From: Gadus chalcogrammus
Lineage: Eukaryota > Chordata > Actinopteri > Gadiformes > Gadidae
Direction: 5' to 3'
Assembly (NCBI RefSeq): GCF_026213295.1
Contig: NC_079414.1
Coordinates: 3,492,312-3,556,311, forward strand
DNA: 64,000 nucleotides
Position numbers and translations under genes: made by a program. This document shows, in pieces, positions 10,916 through 23,591 of this stretch. The notes under the pieces are model-generated. The model ran no database searches. It was given only the letters and a program-made list of their open reading frames with translations, and had not been told where the DNA came from. How positions within the stretch are numbered: the stretch's first letter is position 1; every line of letters begins with the position of its first letter.

Positions 10916-11310
10916 CTGGGGTTCATTGCTTCTGTCTGCATGGAAGCGCACACAGCAAATCGCAGAGTGTTAAAATCCCAGAGTATTCATGACCAGAGTA
11001 GATTTTATACACTTTGGTGTTGAATAGGCACTAAGTACATTTTTTGGGGTGTACCAGAAACACTCTTGGGTGTTGTCTCTAAGTATAATGCTGGTGTAGA
11101 GTAATTTAAGTGTTTATTTTAGGATGATGGACTCCCTGAGTGTACAACGGTTGAGTGTCCAACTATCCCGGCGGCACGTCGGTTTAGGTTTCGATTCGTC
11201 ATTGGCTCGCTGCGCCTTCTCATTGGTTGAATCTAGAGACATGTGACCGTTTGTCCTCTTCCACACTACGCAGCAAACTGTTTCGGCAGAGACGGTTGAC
11301 TAGAGAGGAT

Positions 11311-11381
11311 CGAATCAATATCGCCAAGGAATTGCTCCGAGTGAGCGAAGACATTTTTGAACTTCATGGGAATGTAAACAG
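11311..11381 (+). other. Candidate 5' exon with splice donor
   Basis: Sequence with CpG content ends AAACAG followed by GTAAGAAAAG (donor from 11382). It precedes the exon at 12016-12143 in the same element. The only ATGs near the donor are followed at once by TAA, so if it is an exon it is probably untranslated. Confidence 0.3.
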
Positions 11382-11728
11382 GTAAGAAAAGTACCAAGTG
11401 AATAATGCACAGGGTTTCTATGTTTCATAGTTAGTTGTGCGTATGTCCTTCATATAGGTCAGAAATTGTATTCATAATGGGTCTTAAGAAGGTATTAGAG
11501 GCTTAAATTTAACTTGTTCAAACCTGCAGAAACCCTGAATACAGAATATTCAGCATTTCTTCGTCTTTTAGATCTGATAACCAACTTATAAATGCTAACG
11601 ATTTTAGCTAACGTCAAACTTAATGGCCAATGCTAATGAGGCACATGTCTTCAATTTAGCTAACGCCTCGTTAACATTTTTAGCTAATGCTAACGAGGCA
11701 CGTGGCTTTAATTTAGTGGGAGCGTGTC

Positions 11729-11818
11729 TATGTTCCCCGGGTCCTATGTTCCCCGGGTCCTATGTTCCCCGGGTCCTATGTTCCCCGGGTCCTATGTTCC
11801 CCGGGTCCTATGTTCCCC
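11729..11818 (+). repeat. 16-bp CCCGGG minisatellite
   Basis: Five exact and one partial copies of TATGTTCCCCGGGTCC (11729, 11745, 11761, 11777, 11793, 11809). An inverted unit follows at 11833-11849. Confidence 0.95.
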
Positions 11819-11839
11819 TCTTTGTATGAGACTGGGGAA

Positions 11840-11878
11840 CATAGGACCCTTTTTTTTTTTTTTAAAAAGGGTCCTATG
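11840..11878. repeat. Inverted repeat, 15-bp stem
   Basis: CATAGGACCCTTTTT (11840-11854) is complementary to AAAAAGGGTCCTATG (11864-11878) with a T-rich 9-nt loop. Its stem is the inverse of the neighbouring minisatellite unit. Confidence 0.9.
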
Positions 11879-12015
11879 ATAATAAACTGTTTGTATTTGG
11901 CCACCTTTTTAGATGCTGACTATTTATTGACAAGAACTTTTTGAACCTTTTATGTTGTGTCATGTGCTTTCATCAGGTGTATTTCATGCTCAAAGTATGT
12001 GGTCTCCCTTTTCAG

Positions 12016-12143
12016 GTTGGGATAGTGACATGGCCTCACTTCTCCTGCTGGTCTACCTCCTGCCACCACCTCCAAGTGGAAAGAAGGGAGCTGTCAAAAT
12101 CAGTATCCGGGAAGCTGTGGATCGTGTAGTGAAGTTTCACAGG
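12016..12143 (+). pseudogene. Exon resembling teleost PB1-like/SAMD3-like multicopy proteins
   Basis: A 128-nt segment bounded by an acceptor (CCCTTTTCAG) and a donor (G|GTAATT) encodes a run like LLLLVYLLPPPPSGKKGAVK followed by ISIREAVDRVV. I recognise this as a segment of a large teleost protein family annotated as SAMD3-like, whose members occur in many copies. The gene at 38.8-41.7 kb in this window belongs to the same broad group but does not contain this particular segment. No further exons of the family are found inside the element, so it is a remnant or a non-autonomous derivative. The family link is recognition only. Confidence 0.5.
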
Positions 12144-12379
12144 GTAATTGTATCCTGATAATTTTTATTTTATTTTTAAAGGTCCCATGGCATGCCGCCA
12201 GAGCTTGTGTGTTGCTGATGGATGTCACAATCTCTGTGTTGGCCAATCTACTTATCGAGTCTTGAAAACAAAATGGTGTCGACGGGTGATCTACTGATGG
12301 TATTGTGTGTATAAAATGTACTTTTTAATAAACAATCTGTACACTTACAAAGTTCTCAATGCCTCGTTTTATATGTTAA

Positions 12380-12630
12380 TACCCTTATTGAACTACCAAA
12401 GAAGTGTCGGGCTACTTCTAGCCTTTTAAATGGTTTAAAATAGCGATTTAGTTTTTACCATAACCACTGCCCCATTGTTCCAAGTTTATAGCGTTTTGAT
12501 AGAATCGGCTAAAAACAGCCAACTGAAGAAAGCGTCTATATGCGTTTTTTTGTGCTCCAAAACGAACGTTTCAACTCATTATCATACAAAACATATCCCA
12601 AATCCGTTTTACACCGGAATTCCCCTTTAA
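12380..12630 (-). repeat. Dispersed repeat fragment ending AATTCCCCTTTAA
   Basis: Read on the minus strand it begins TTAAAGGGGAATTCCGGTGT, a common terminus of fish non-autonomous elements, nested in the larger element. Only one end is clear. Confidence 0.4.
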
Positions 12631-13182
12631 TTGGTTGACGGGGACACATTTATTTATTTATTTTCAAGTTGTTTGTTACATCATATAAATGTAAAACTAA
12701 ATATGGTTCTTGATAAAAAATAATTAAACTAACTATAATGTTAACTATATTATATATGTATGCACTGTAACAACAACAGCAGCAAGAATCTAATGTGTAG
12801 ACTATTCATTCATGAAGTGTTGATAATTCACCTCAAAGGTGTTGGTTGTACACCAGTCAGAGTACATTCTCACTCTAGAAGTATTAAATAATCAGCTCTG
12901 CGAAGTGCTACAAAGCACTGACTTGGAGTACATATTTTCTCTCTCTGGGGTTCTAGGTTTACACTGCAGGTGTAAGGAAGCACTGAATGAGTGCCCAAAA
13001 GTACCACTAATAGAGTACATTTGCACTCTCAAAGTGTTCAAATGTAACTCTAAATTTGGAGTACATATTTTGCTCTTCTAACAGTGTTCAGCGAACACTG
13101 AACTCTTGGACCTATATATACCCCGAAGTGAGTGTTAAATGTACACCCATAGAGTACAATGTACACTGTGGTTTTTGCTGTG

Positions 13183-13594
13183 CACGTATAATGCATTACT
13201 TGTATCATCACGTTGAGTAAAACATTCATTATTATTTTTAAACCTTCACGCCAGAAATCTTAAAGTCATCTCTGGGGAAGGAGATGTCCTATAGAAGAGA
13301 GGATAGTGTGTTCTCCTCTTAGCCAATCAGCAGCAGGTCCATTCTGCTGTGCTCAGCAATGATGAAGTTACATCATGGCTGGTGGACCTACCTTCAACTG
13401 GTCATATTCTTCAGAACCTCGCCTTGACCAGAATTCAAAAGGCAATGCAGGACAATGATTGGCAAGGTTTGTGGAAACAAAACCTGTTTGATACAACAGA
13501 ATAAGCTTGGATATCAACTCCCATTCCAAGAGAGAAGAGAAGGAGGATAAATGGGGGAGCCACCACCTTTCTAGACACATGTAGACTGATCATT
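13183..13594. other. Unassigned sequence
   Basis: No supportable gene; short open frame on the minus strand only. Confidence 0.3.
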
Positions 13595-13805
13595 TTCACA
13601 TTCTCGCTCTTTTCTCATCTGTTCCCCCCTTATCCCTCTCTCCCTCCTCATCTCCTTCCGCCCTATCCTCCCTCTCTCCCTTCTCATCTCCTCCCCCCTA
13701 TCCTCCTTCTCTCCCTCCTCAGCTTCTCCCCCCTTATCCTCTTTTTCTCCCTCCTCATCTCCTCCCCTCTGCACCATGCCCCTGCTGTCTGTCCATTAAT
13801 TTTCT
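13595..13805 (+). repeat. Pyrimidine-rich minisatellite
   Basis: Degenerate units of about 30 bp built from CTCCCTCCTCATCTCCT and CCCCTTATCCT blocks. Minus-strand Glu/Gly/Arg-rich frames here are artefacts of the repeat. Confidence 0.8.
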
Positions 13806-13833
13806 CCTCAGATAACTCTTACCCAGCCAGCAG

Positions 13834-14890
<1,057 letters not shown>

Positions 14891-14926
14891 TCCTACAATC
14901 AAACCAGCTGTCTCTTAGCAAAACAA

Positions 14927-14934
14927 CATTCTGG
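14927..14934 (+). repeat. 8-bp target site duplication of hAT copy 2
   Basis: CATTCTGG precedes the element and recurs exactly at 15916-15923. Confidence 0.92.
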
Positions 14935-15915
14935 CAGAGGTGGGGGTAAGTCACTCATGTGCAAGTCACAAGCAAGTCTCAAGTCATAACCTTCAAGTCT
15001 CAAGCAAGTCCCAAGTCACTGTGGTGAGAATCAAGCAAGTCACAAGTCAAGTCATTGCTCAGGTCAAGCAAGTCACAAGTCAAGTCATACAAAAATCTAA
15101 TGATCTAACCCAGTTTCCACATTTAAAAATCGGTAAAGAGAGTGGTTCATAAGTTTAGTTTTATTTCAACATTAACAATAACAATGTCTTAACATTAACA
15201 ATAACTCAAACTATTCAAAACATTCCAAAACCATTATGTGAATAGTTTGAAAATGTTTTTATGATCACACAAGTCAATCATCTGTGGAACGGGCAGTGCT
15301 CGAAAAACTCCAGCCAATGATTTTCAGAACCACCGAGTGGCATTGGACAGTAAGTACGTCAAACGGTCGTACTGCACTCCCCCTTCCCCACTCCCCGCGA
15401 GCGACCCCTTCGTGCACGTGCACGTACTCAAAGCTTGTGACCCAGAGCAAGCTTCTGTTTGTTGTTATCCTGCAGTAGCTACTGGAGCTAGCTAACTAGC
15501 TAATCCAAATTTGGACCTAGCACTAGAAGACAACCCTAAACTCCAACCTAGCTAGCCTGGCTCACTCTCGCGCATCTGTGTTCGCGCTCGTGCGTGATTG
15601 CGCGTCCATGTACTTGGAATGGGTGGAATGGGTGGAGTCAGACTCAGCGTTGAATGAGGGGGTAGGACCATTTGAGATGTGTATTTTCCAAATCTGCTGG
15701 CGTATCGCAAATCCCATATCCAACCTTTAATCTAACTTTATAAAAGTCATTTAGAGTGATCCGTCTCAAGTCTAAGTCAAGTCTCAAGTCATGAAGACCA
15801 AGTCAAAGTCAAGTCGAGTCTTTTATCAGTGTTAGTCAAGCAAGTCTCAAGTCCTCAAATTTGCGACTTGAGTCTGACTCGAGTCAAGTCATGTGACTCG
15901 AGTCCCTCATCTCTG
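14935..15915 (-). mobile_element. Non-autonomous hAT-type transposon, copy 2
   Basis: A 981-bp copy, inverted relative to 1274-2913, with ends CAGAGGTGGGGG and CCCTCATCTCTG and a perfect 8-bp duplication CATTCTGG. Subterminal CAAGTC motifs mirror the GACTTG motifs of copy 1. It lacks about 660 bp of the interior of copy 1. No transposase frame is visible, so it must have been moved by a transposase encoded elsewhere. Confidence 0.92.
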
Positions 15916-15997
15916 CATTCTGGTACCAGAATGTTTAAGCATTCTAGCACTGCCCCAGAATGCTTAACCATACACAAACACATGCACACACGAATAT

Positions 15998-16120
<123 letters not shown>

Positions 16121-16365
16121 AGTGTTTCTTCGTTGTGTTGGTATGGTAATGGCATTAAAATCTAAAATCAGGGCGTTGGCCTGGTCATTACCACATCTGG
16201 TCCATTCTCCAGATCATCTGGTCTACCTGAATTCCTTCATTGGTTATGAAGAGGAGTTCAGGTCAAACTGATTGATAGATAGGCTGTCATTGGACAAACA
16301 GCAAGGAGCCTCTGATCTGACTCGGCTATAGAGATGACACGGCCAACATGAGACAGGTGGACATC

Positions 16366-16500
16366 AGACAGAGAGCCAGACGGGCAGGCAGACAGAGAGA
16401 CAGACGGACAGCAGACATAGAGACAGATGGACAGCAGACAGAGAGACAGATGGACAGCAGTCAAAGAGACAGACAGCAGAGAATGAGACAGACAGAAAGC
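16366..16500 (+). repeat. GACAGA/GGACAGCA imperfect repeat
   Basis: Alternating AGACAGA and GATGGACAGCAG blocks; all-frame openness is a by-product. Confidence 0.7.
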
Positions 16501-16644
16501 AGACTGTATGTGAGGTGGTGGGCTGTAGAGGGCCAAACAGCCCTGATGGCTGTTGGGACAAAGTGATTTCCATTCAAACATGTATTTGAGATCATACTTC
16601 AGTTAGCACCACTGTTTGGTACTTTGGACTTGCTACTTTGGAGA

Positions 16645-16707
16645 ACACACACGCATACAAACACACACACACACACACACACTCACACACGCACACACAC
16701 ACACACG

Positions 16708-16740
<33 letters not shown>

Positions 16741-16751
16741 ACACACACACA
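16645..16751 (+). repeat. Imperfect (CA)n microsatellite
   Basis: CA repeats with interspersed GCACAC and CTCACAC variants. Confidence 0.93.
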
Positions 16752-17201
16752 ATGTAGTACAATAAAAAACAGGGAAGCCGGTATTGTGCCAAACGCACAC
16801 CATGATATACCGTGACATAAAACTCATCGAGTGCTCTGTGTTCGCTCTGATGAAGAATGAATCGATACGGAATGAGGAATAACCCCCAAGGATCAAGGAC
16901 AGGAAGAATGAAAGACAGAAAGAAGGAGAAAGAGAAAGAGAGAACGAGGGAAAAGAGATAAAGAAAGATGTAAGAATCCCGTTGGCCAGCTTGAATATCT
17001 GTTAAACATCTAAGCCATCGCTCCCCTCTATCTCTTCTCTCTCTCTGCCCTCACACATAGCTTGTAACTGGTGAGAGCTGGAATTAAGCCCTGGAAACGG
17101 GGGGGGTGAGAGCCATCGGGGCTGGGAGGCTGGTGGGATGTGCTTGTATCCCGTTCTGCCAGGCAGGTTGTTGGTTCAGCAACCCCTTGGGTTAGTAGGG
17201 A

Positions 17202-17316
17202 GGGTCATGTGTGAGGGTCATGTGTGAGGGTCATGTGTCAGGGTTATATGTGAGGGTCATGTGTTAGGTTCATGTGTCAGGGTTATGTGTGAGGACATGT
17301 TTGAGGGTCATGGGTT
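17202..17316 (+). repeat. 13-bp minisatellite
   Basis: About eight to nine copies of GGGTCATGTGTGA with point changes (for example GGGTTATGTGTGA). Confidence 0.85.
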
Positions 17317-18053
17317 GGTACGTGTGTTGTTTTGCTCGTGGGTCGTGTATTGTATTGTATTTGCATGCTTATTCGTCACGCTTACAGATCATTGTAGTAT
17401 TTATAGTCTCCACACCATACAAACCCTTCACATATGGATCATAGGTTTACATACATTCAATGCAATACATTCACACAATCAACTCTTAAAACACACAGCG
17501 TGAGTGTGTTTGTGTGTGTTTATGTGTGTTGATGATTGATTTATGTCTGCCAACATCTGCAGATTATTTCTACCCCTCTATCACAGCCCTTCACTTACGA
17601 TGTACTCCCTCCCACTCTCCCTCTATCTCTCCTCGCTCAATCGCTCTCGCTCACTCTCTCTCTATCGCTCTCTCTCCATGTCCTTGTGACTAAGCAGCAC
17701 TCCTAGCTGATGAAGGGATTTTTCCTGAAATATTGTTCCATATACACTTCAGTAGAAAATAGATGTGAAAGTGGTTGCATTTCTGCAAGCGTGCGTGTGT
17801 GAGTGTGTGTGTTTGGATGTTAATGGATGCGTTTGTGAATCCTCTAATTTGTTCACAAGTTGTTATTAGCCCTGGCTTAATAAACTGAGGGAAGTTTTAA
17901 GATGGTGGGTCTGTTAAGAATGTGTCTCACCTTGACAGCTGAGCAAGGCCATGGAGGAAACACACTTCTAAACTCACTCATGAAGAGGCAGAAGAAGCCA
18001 AGGAAGGCTGCCAAGACCCAGGATGTAAAAATCACCATGGTTTATGATTTGTA

Positions 18054-18056
<3 letters not shown>
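17317..18056. other. Unassigned sequence
   Basis: Short CT-rich patch near 17600-17680; no gene supported. Confidence 0.3.
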
Positions 18057-18099
<43 letters not shown>

Positions 18100-18110
18100 C
18101 ACTCACATAG
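18057..18110 (+). repeat. (CA)n microsatellite
   Basis: CA run with one CG interruption. Confidence 0.93.
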
Positions 18111-18442
18111 ATACAAGCTTCAAAAGCAAACGTAAGAACAAGATCAAGAGTGAGTGGACATGAAAAGCCCAACAACATTGACAACACAATATCCACAGCA
18201 GTCTGTTTCATGTCGGAACAGAAAGAGAATCAGATATAGAACTGCCCCTTTTCAATTGAAATCTGTGGATAAAAACACTGCAGGTTCCCTCCTGTGTTGT
18301 TGGTGTCCAGCTGTTTTCAACACAGACTACAGCAAAACAGAACAGAACCCCACACAGGCAACCAAGACAGGGTGTTGCTGTTTGGGTCTGTCTTTCTGTC
18401 TCTTTGTCTGCGAGTCTGTGTGTCTTTGTTTTTGTGTGCATT

Positions 18443-18989
<547 letters not shown>

Positions 18990-19260
18990 GACTATTGACG
19001 GGTCTCAGTCTGGAAGCTCTCTGCTTATCACCAATGGGCGCAGACCCACGCGTCTCTGGACGCAATTGGACAGACCATCAATCAATCAAAGCAACGAAGG
19101 GACATGCCAGTGGCAGCCATCTTGGCTGTTTATGCCTCAGTTGCAATCCCATAGGGCGCTCCTCTGTACAGCTGTACTGTTCTATTAATCCTGCCCCCTT
19201 AATGGATAAAAGGTTCTGAAAATGTCTGCTGGAAGTCTGTCAGAACGGGAAGGTTCAGAG
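18990..19260 (+). repeat. Dispersed repeat, copy 2
   Basis: Partner of 9180-9470; the shared core is GGGCGCAGACC, then CTCTGGACGCAATTGGA, then ATCAATCAAAGCA, with similar spacing. Confidence 0.7.
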
Positions 19261-20693
19261 AATATATAACATGAGCTTGAGGATCCGTCTGTTTCACATG
19301 TACACAAGGAAACCTTGAGGAAATACCACAAAGCAGGTAAAGCTTTTAAACTTCAATCCCATTTTTTTTTGCATTTTTGGTTTAAAATTTGAATTTTAGG
19401 AGAAAATATAGAAACTGTTGTAAAGGAAATAAAAAATGCAAACACTATGGACTATATAATTGCATTGTATAAAATAGAAACAACAGTATTACAGTTTGAT
19501 CTTGAGTTGCCCAATGGCAGAAAATGGAACAAGCAGTCTTCAAACTTCACAACAAGGCACTTTGATACTTTCGATCATAGGAGGAAGTGCACTTCATCCA
19601 AATATGCAAAATGGGTTAAAGATTGCTTGAAAATGCTTTAAAATAAATTAAAAAATACTAAATTCTTCGGAGAATTCATTCCCACTGCACGCTCTCTCTC
19701 TCACTCTCTCTCTCTCTGGGAGTGAGACATGCAGCCCTGTCTGCCCTCGTCCTTTACCTCCCCCTTCATCACTCCATCTTTTAACTGCCTCCCTCCTTCC
19801 CCCCTCCCTCCCGCCAGACTAAACGAAGGGGACAGGTGGTGACAAGGTCCTTGGCCAAACTTGCTCTCTGTCTATCTATCTGCCTCATTTATTCTGTCCA
19901 TCTTTCCTCCCTGCTCCTTTGTGCCTGTAATTCCTTCCTGTAGGCGACCTGTCCTCTCTCTCTCTCTCTCTCTCTCTCTGCAGAATATTCTGGTCATTTT
20001 TCATATTTCTTATTTTCCTGGAGTTTTATTGACAGCTCAATGTGTAGAATACAGGTACTGGGAGAAATGTGATTTCCCAAACTAATCTGCCCTAACCGCG
20101 GGTCAGCAGGAGACGCTTGCAGCATGAAGGGCAGAGCGGACAATTTCAGCCTCTTGCTACATTTGCATGGTCATAACATTTATTCAACAAATAATGCCAA
20201 AAATTGCAACTTTATTTTAGATATAAATTGAATCAGTTTAATTGTATTGCTCTCATTTGAAAAAAGATTAGGCACTTTTGCACAATCAGATGAAAATCCA
20301 AAATAATGACAGGCATTCTGTCCCTCCCTCCCATGCAGCATGGAAACATCTGATATCATGCAAGCCACATTTACTCTGAAAGTCATGTCACATTCATAGA
20401 ACTCAACATACAAACATAAAGGAACTTGTGCTAGCCAGTGAAACTGGACCTGAACTGGTTAATGTCGTACAATAGTTGATTCAACTCCCAAACCGCTGTA
20501 GATACCCTTTTGGGGCAAATTAAATGTTTGGCGCCCCAGCGCTGTTATCCCTGGTCCAAACAATCATGCTAAACACTAGTGTATGAGCATGTTGAACGTT
20601 GTCATAACTTTACATTAAAGGAAGCATGAGCAACTTGTCAAAGTAGCACATCGTGGTAAGCTAAATCAAAATGGAAATGTCTTACTACTATAA
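19261..20693. other. Unassigned sequence with short CT tracts
   Basis: CT-rich patches near 19690-19720 and 19955-19978. The 64-codon frame 19447-19641 has no recognised domain. Confidence 0.3.
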
Positions 20694-20860
20694 TTGCAGG
20701 CCTGTCGCAATACACACACTGCACACACACACACTTCACATCAAGACAAAGGCAGCGACACATACACGGAAGCGTACACACACGCGCAAACACACACACA
20801 CACCCGCACACACAGCACGTCAAGACGAAGGCAGCCACACACTCACCCAGGTAGGACGTT
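20694..20860 (+). repeat. Minisatellite, left part of a split array
   Basis: CA-rich sequence with CACCCAGGTAGGACGTT at its right end. That is exactly the junction motif of the 99-bp units at 24.77-25.32 kb. The array is interrupted here by the element 20861-24767. Confidence 0.75.
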
Positions 20861-21002
20861 GGGCCCTATTTTAATGGTCAAGGGCGTACTCACACTAGGC
20901 GATCTGTACCGTGCCCATTTCCGTTTCACACCTGTACCGTGCTCAAGTCTCGATCGTTTGGCTAGTGTGAGCACACCAACCGTATTCAAGTACAGTTCAA
21001 TT

Positions 21003-21045
21003 CCATGGCCTGAGCATATTTGGGAGAGATGTGCTCAGGCCATGG
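21003..21045. repeat. Perfect 14-bp inverted repeat
   Basis: CCATGGCCTGAGCA (21003-21016) and TGCTCAGGCCATGG (21032-21045) with a 15-nt loop. Confidence 0.92.
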
Positions 21046-21149
21046 TACAGATGGTAATGAGCCACACGCACGGCTACGCAACCTGACCTGGATGACATAT
21101 AGTCCATGCAATCCTTCTTTCCCATTAAACACGTTCACATTGGTGCGAT

Positions 21150-21335
21150 AGTGAAGTTGAGTAGTGATGGATTCAATGATTATTTCCTTGATTCAGTTTG
21201 TGCAGGTCAGTTCGCCAAGAAGAGTCGTTCAGATCGTCAAATTGTTAATTTGTTCGTTCAGTCGAGTTTCCGGTAGCGGTGAATCGAATCATGGAATGCA
21301 CGGTTCAGTCAGTCAGACTCAGCTCCTCCCTCGTT
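21150..21335 (+). repeat. Dispersed GTTCAGTCGAGTTTCCGG repeat
   Basis: Shares AGTTCGCCAAGAAGAGTCGTTC-like, GTTCAGTCGAGTTTCCGGTA and GGTGAATCG-ATCATGGAATGCAC-like strings with the foldback cluster at 52160-52690. No coding content. Confidence 0.75.
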
Positions 21336-21629
21336 CTCATTCTCAAACGATCGTGTAAGTCGGTCATCAATCAATATTAAGAGTTTAACCAAACGCAGCG
21401 GGATGGGGGGGGTGTAGTTGATTATTGGATGTTTAACATATCAGCAAGATAATATATTTGATTTAGCAATGATGGTGGGGGTCCCGGGTGGAGAACGAAC
21501 CATGAAAGAATGAGACAGATTGACGAGACATTCAAATATTTAATCTGGCATGAGACAGGGAGTACAAAGGCAGCATGCATCTATCATTTCACTGATATTG
21601 AATCGGATTATCATAATGCTTGCTCTCTA

Positions 21630-21953
21630 AAGGTGCGTTCACACCAAACGTGAAGGGGCGACACGACTCCATACAAAGTCAACGTAGAGACGTGAATCGG
21701 GCGAATTAGAAAAGGTTTTTATTTGTCGCGCGATACTTTCGCCCAGCACGGGCGAGCGCATTCACGAGGATTTGCAAAGCGACAAATTCGCTCGAGTTGA
21801 AATATTTCAACTTTGCCGCGACATTCACATGATGACAGCCAATCAGCGTTTAACAGCGTGGCCACTGAGTGACATGCGTAATGTAACAGCAAGTCAGCGT
21901 TCAACCGGCCAACCGTTCCCTGCACTGCAGTCCAGGGAATAATAGTATATTAT
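21630..21953 (+). repeat. Element with GGTGCGTTCACACCAAACG end
   Basis: Starts AAGGTGCGTTCACACCAAACG, a familiar fish MITE terminus, and is interrupted by the LINE at 21964. The opposite inverted end was not found after the LINE. Confidence 0.5.
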
Positions 21954-21963
21954 ATAATATAAT
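21954..21963 (+). repeat. 10-bp target site duplication of LINE
   Basis: ATAATATAAT here and again at 23277-23286, directly after the LINE tail. Confidence 0.85.
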
Positions 21964-23276
21964 ATTGCCTCCCTGGTAAAGTCTACTCCAAGGTGCTGGA
22001 AAGGAGGGTTCGGCCGATCGTCAAACCTCAGATTGAAGAGGAACAATGCGGTTTTCGCCCCGGACGTGGAACTACGGACCAGCTCTTCACTCTCGCAAGG
22101 ATCCTGAAGGGGGCCTGGGAGTATGCCCATCCGGTCTACATGTGTTTTGTGGATCTGGAGAAGGCGTATGACCGGGTCCCCTGGGAGAAACTGTGGGAGG
22201 TGCTGCGGGAGTATGGGGTAAGGGGGTCTCTCCTCAGGGCCATCCAATCTCTGTACTCCCAAAGCGAGAGCTGTGTTCGCGTCCTCGGCAGCCAGTCAGT
22301 TTCGTTCTCAGTGGGTGCTGGTCTCCGCCAGGGCTGCGCCTTGTCACCAATCCTGTTTGTGATATACATGGACAGGATATCGAGGCGTAGTCGTGGTGGG
22401 GAGGGGTTGCAGTTCGGTGGTCTGAGGATCTCGTCACTGCTTTTTGCAGATGATGTGGTCCTCATTGGATCATCGGCCTGTGACCTTCAGCACTCACTGG
22501 ATCGGCTGGCGGCCGAGTGTGAAGCGGCTGGGATGAGGATCAGCACTGCTAAATCTGAGGTCATGACTCTTAGCAGGAAACCGGTGGATTGCTTACTCCA
22601 GGTAGGAAATGAGTCCTTAGCCCAAGTGAAGGAGTACCTCGGGGTCTTGTTCGCGAGTGAGGGTACTATGGAACGTGAAATTGGCCGGAGAATCGGAGCA
22701 GAGGGGGCGGTATTGCGTTCGCTTTACCGCACCGTTGTTACGAAAAGAGAGCTGAGCCGCAAGGCAAAGCTCTCGATCTACCGGTCGATCTTCGTTCCTA
22801 TCCTCACCTATGGTCATGAGGGTTGGGTGATGACCGAAAGGACGAGATCGCGGGTACAAGCGGCCGAGATGAGTTTTCTCAGAAGGGTGGCTGGCGTCTC
22901 CCTTAGGGATAGGGTGAGAAGCTCGGAGCAGAGGGGGCGGTATTGCGTTCGCTTTACCGCGAGGAACTCGGATTAGAGCCGCTGCTCCTTTACTTAGAAA
23001 GGAGTCAGCTGAGGTGGTTCGGGCATCTGGCAAGGATGCCCACTGGGCGCCTCCCTTGGGAGGTGTTTCAGGCACGTCCAGTGGGGAGGAGACCTCGGGG
23101 AAGACCCAGGACTAGGTGGAGAGATTATATCTCAACACTGGCCTGGGAACGCCTCGGGATCCCCCCGTCAGAGCTGGTCAATGTGGCCCGGGAAAGGGAA
23201 GTCTGGGGCCCCCTGCTTGAGCTGCTCCCCCCGCAACCCGACCCCGGATAAGCGGATGACGATGAGATGAGATGAG
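21964..23276 (+). pseudogene. 5'-truncated LINE, RT to C-terminus
   Basis: A non-LTR retrotransposon 3' part. The frame 21966-22976 carries RT motifs CGFRPGRGTTDQ (near 22050), LEKAYDRVPW (near 22160), GLRQGCALSPILF (near 22325) and the catalytic FADD (22443-22454). A second frame, ending at 23251, carries the C-terminal RWFGHLARM and GRPRTRWRDYI segments ending PDPG-stop. The two frames are separated at 22923-22960 by a 38-nt copy of 22693-22730. The tail is GGATAAGCGGATGACG followed by (GATGA)n, a short tandem tail in place of poly(A). It is flanked by ATAATATAAT. Clade (L2- or RTE-like) is left open. It is dead through truncation and frame disruption. Confidence 0.9.
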
Positions 23277-23591
23277 ATAATATAATTGTATATATAATAT
23301 CAAGGCGAAAAGCTCTGTGCGCCTCTGGATGGCCGTAGCGCGGGGAGCTCTCGTAGAGATTGGGCTTTGCGGGGATTGTTTGCCGGCGTTGCTATGGTAA
23401 CCGGTCTTTTGTGTTCCAACGGTTTATTAGGTTTGAGTTCTCTGTGTTGTTCTACAAAGCAGCGGGCGCTTGGTGATGACGTATTACGACGTGATTACTT
23501 ATGTACAAGAGGCAACCGTACTCAGGCCCAGTTGAGATTGCCTGGTGTGAGCAAAGGCCAGCACACAGCAGGGGGGGGGGGAGCAATTGCA

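Larger units (their letters stand above)
10951..13182 (+). mobile_element. CACTA-like element with one exon remnant
   Basis: Ends CACAGCAAATCGCAGAGTGT (10951-10970) and, reading inward from the right, CACAGCAAAAACCACAGTGT. Flanking dinucleotides are CA on both sides (10949-10950, 13183-13184). The right subterminal 340 bp repeats GAGTACA at least five times (about 12861, 12929, 13013, 13060, 13152), and GAGTA motifs recur on the left; subterminal short repeats are usual for CACTA (En/Spm) elements. The interior holds an exon with splice borders, a 16-bp minisatellite and further repeat debris. Superfamily assignment is inference. Confidence 0.6.

Noticed and set aside
10131..10973. 280- and 227-codon frames of Leu/Ala/Ser/Cys repeats
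   Set aside because: Product of a stop-free minisatellite read in several frames.
13571..13777. Glu/Gly/Arg-rich minus-strand frame
   Set aside because: Reverse complement of a pyrimidine-rich minisatellite.
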